A DNA stretch of 24,686 bases, from the NCBI GenBank assembly GCA_023253905.1, contig JALREG010000386.1, positions 1 through 24,686 of the forward strand. Reading direction: 5' to 3'. This DNA is from Burkholderiaceae bacterium (GTDB lineage: Bacteria > Pseudomonadota > Gammaproteobacteria > Burkholderiales > Burkholderiaceae). The notes under the pieces are model-generated. The model saw only the letters and a program-made list of their open reading frames with translations. It was not told where the DNA came from and did not search any database. Shown here piece by piece: positions 24,413 to 24,686 of the stretch. The stretch's first letter is position 1; each line of letters starts with the position of its first letter. The translations under genes were made by a program, and so were the position numbers.

Positions 24413-24686
24413 ATGCCCTTTGCACAAGTACGCGGAATCCGCATGCGTTATGAAATCGTCGGCGAGTCGGGCGCGTGGGTCGCGCTCATTACCGGAGGCC
24501 GTCGCGGTTACGACGAATTCGTGCCACTCGCGCGGCGGCTTGCCGCACAGGGCTATCGGGTGGTGCTGCACGACCGCCGCAACACCGGCGCCACCGATAT
24601 CGTGATTGAAGGCGATGTGCCGGAGGAAACGCTCTGGCTCGATGACCTGCTCGCGCTCCTCGAGCAGCTCGGCGCAACACCCGCTT
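24413..24686 (+). CDS. Alpha/beta hydrolase, N-terminal part (runs off the right edge)
   Basis: The first 91 codons of an alpha/beta hydrolase. It opens MPFAQVRGIRMRYEIVGESG, followed by the oxyanion-side strand WVALITGGRRGYDEFVPLARRLAAQGYRVVLHDRRNTGATD, a fingerprint of the lipase/haloperoxidase-like subgroup. The nucleophile Ser, which normally lies 20 or so residues further on, is beyond the window. A GGAAAGG lies 12 bases upstream, a rather long spacing. It is divergent from the cupin gene with a 149-base gap. Confidence 0.8.
   Translation, partial: MPFAQVRGIRMRYEIVGESGAWVALITGGRRGYDEFVPLARRLAAQGYRVVLHDRRNTGATDIVIEGDVPEETLWLDDLLALLEQLGATPA

Noticed and set aside
1..24686. Mobile elements, CRISPR arrays, phage genes, toxin-antitoxin pairs or tRNA genes
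   Set aside because: I looked for transposase or integrase motifs, regular short repeats and cloverleaf sequences and saw none.

Overview
The window reads as high-GC chromosome of a Gram-negative bacterium, most likely a betaproteobacterium of the order Burkholderiales. The outer-membrane porin, the two lone Bug-family tripartite-tricarboxylate-type binding proteins, the TRAP transporter and the mix of LLM, CocE and ACMSD-like enzymes all fit that group. I see no rRNA, tRNA, insertion sequence, integrase or CRISPR array. Gene density is high and no gene-free stretch exceeds about 300 bases.

Left half (1 to about 13280, all minus strand): a compact catabolic operon for beta-1,3-glucan (laminarin-like) use. 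In transcription order it holds an outer-membrane porin, a GH81 endo-beta-1,3-glucanase, a ROK sugar kinase, a LacI-family repressor, an ABC sugar-binding protein, two ABC permeases, a GH1 beta-glucosidase and a MalK/UgpC-type ATPase. Most junctions are 4-base stop/start overlaps. The genes cover the whole route: glucan cleavage, outer-membrane passage, inner-membrane uptake, hydrolysis to glucose in the cytoplasm, and phosphorylation. A 14-bp LacI-type operator (TGAAAGCGCTTTCA, or one to two bases off) occurs at the porin promoter, in front of the binding-protein gene, inside the GH81 gene, and before the last gene on the left. That last gene encodes a large, probably secreted, Ala/Gly-rich protein with two EF-hand-like calcium loops and runs off the window edge. 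The repeated operator ties it to the same regulator and suggests a sugar-responsive surface protein.

Middle (13421 to 15430, minus strand): a phoU gene standing apart from pst genes, then an LLM-class flavin-dependent monooxygenase.

Right half (15591 to 24686): several small-molecule uptake and degradation genes. Two Bug-type periplasmic binding proteins (plus strand) flank an ACMSD-like amidohydrolase (minus strand). A CocE/NonD-type serine hydrolase follows the second Bug gene. A complete TRAP transporter (dctP, dctQ, dctM, minus strand) has a 26-base inverted repeat between dctP and dctQ. A cupin gene and a divergent, truncated alpha/beta hydrolase end the window. The substrates of this half cannot be read from the sequence; organic acids or esters are likely.

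The item most worth attention is the LacI-controlled beta-1,3-glucan operon together with the co-regulated calcium-loop surface protein. It resembles a polysaccharide utilisation locus but uses a porin and an ABC importer, with no SusC/SusD pair.
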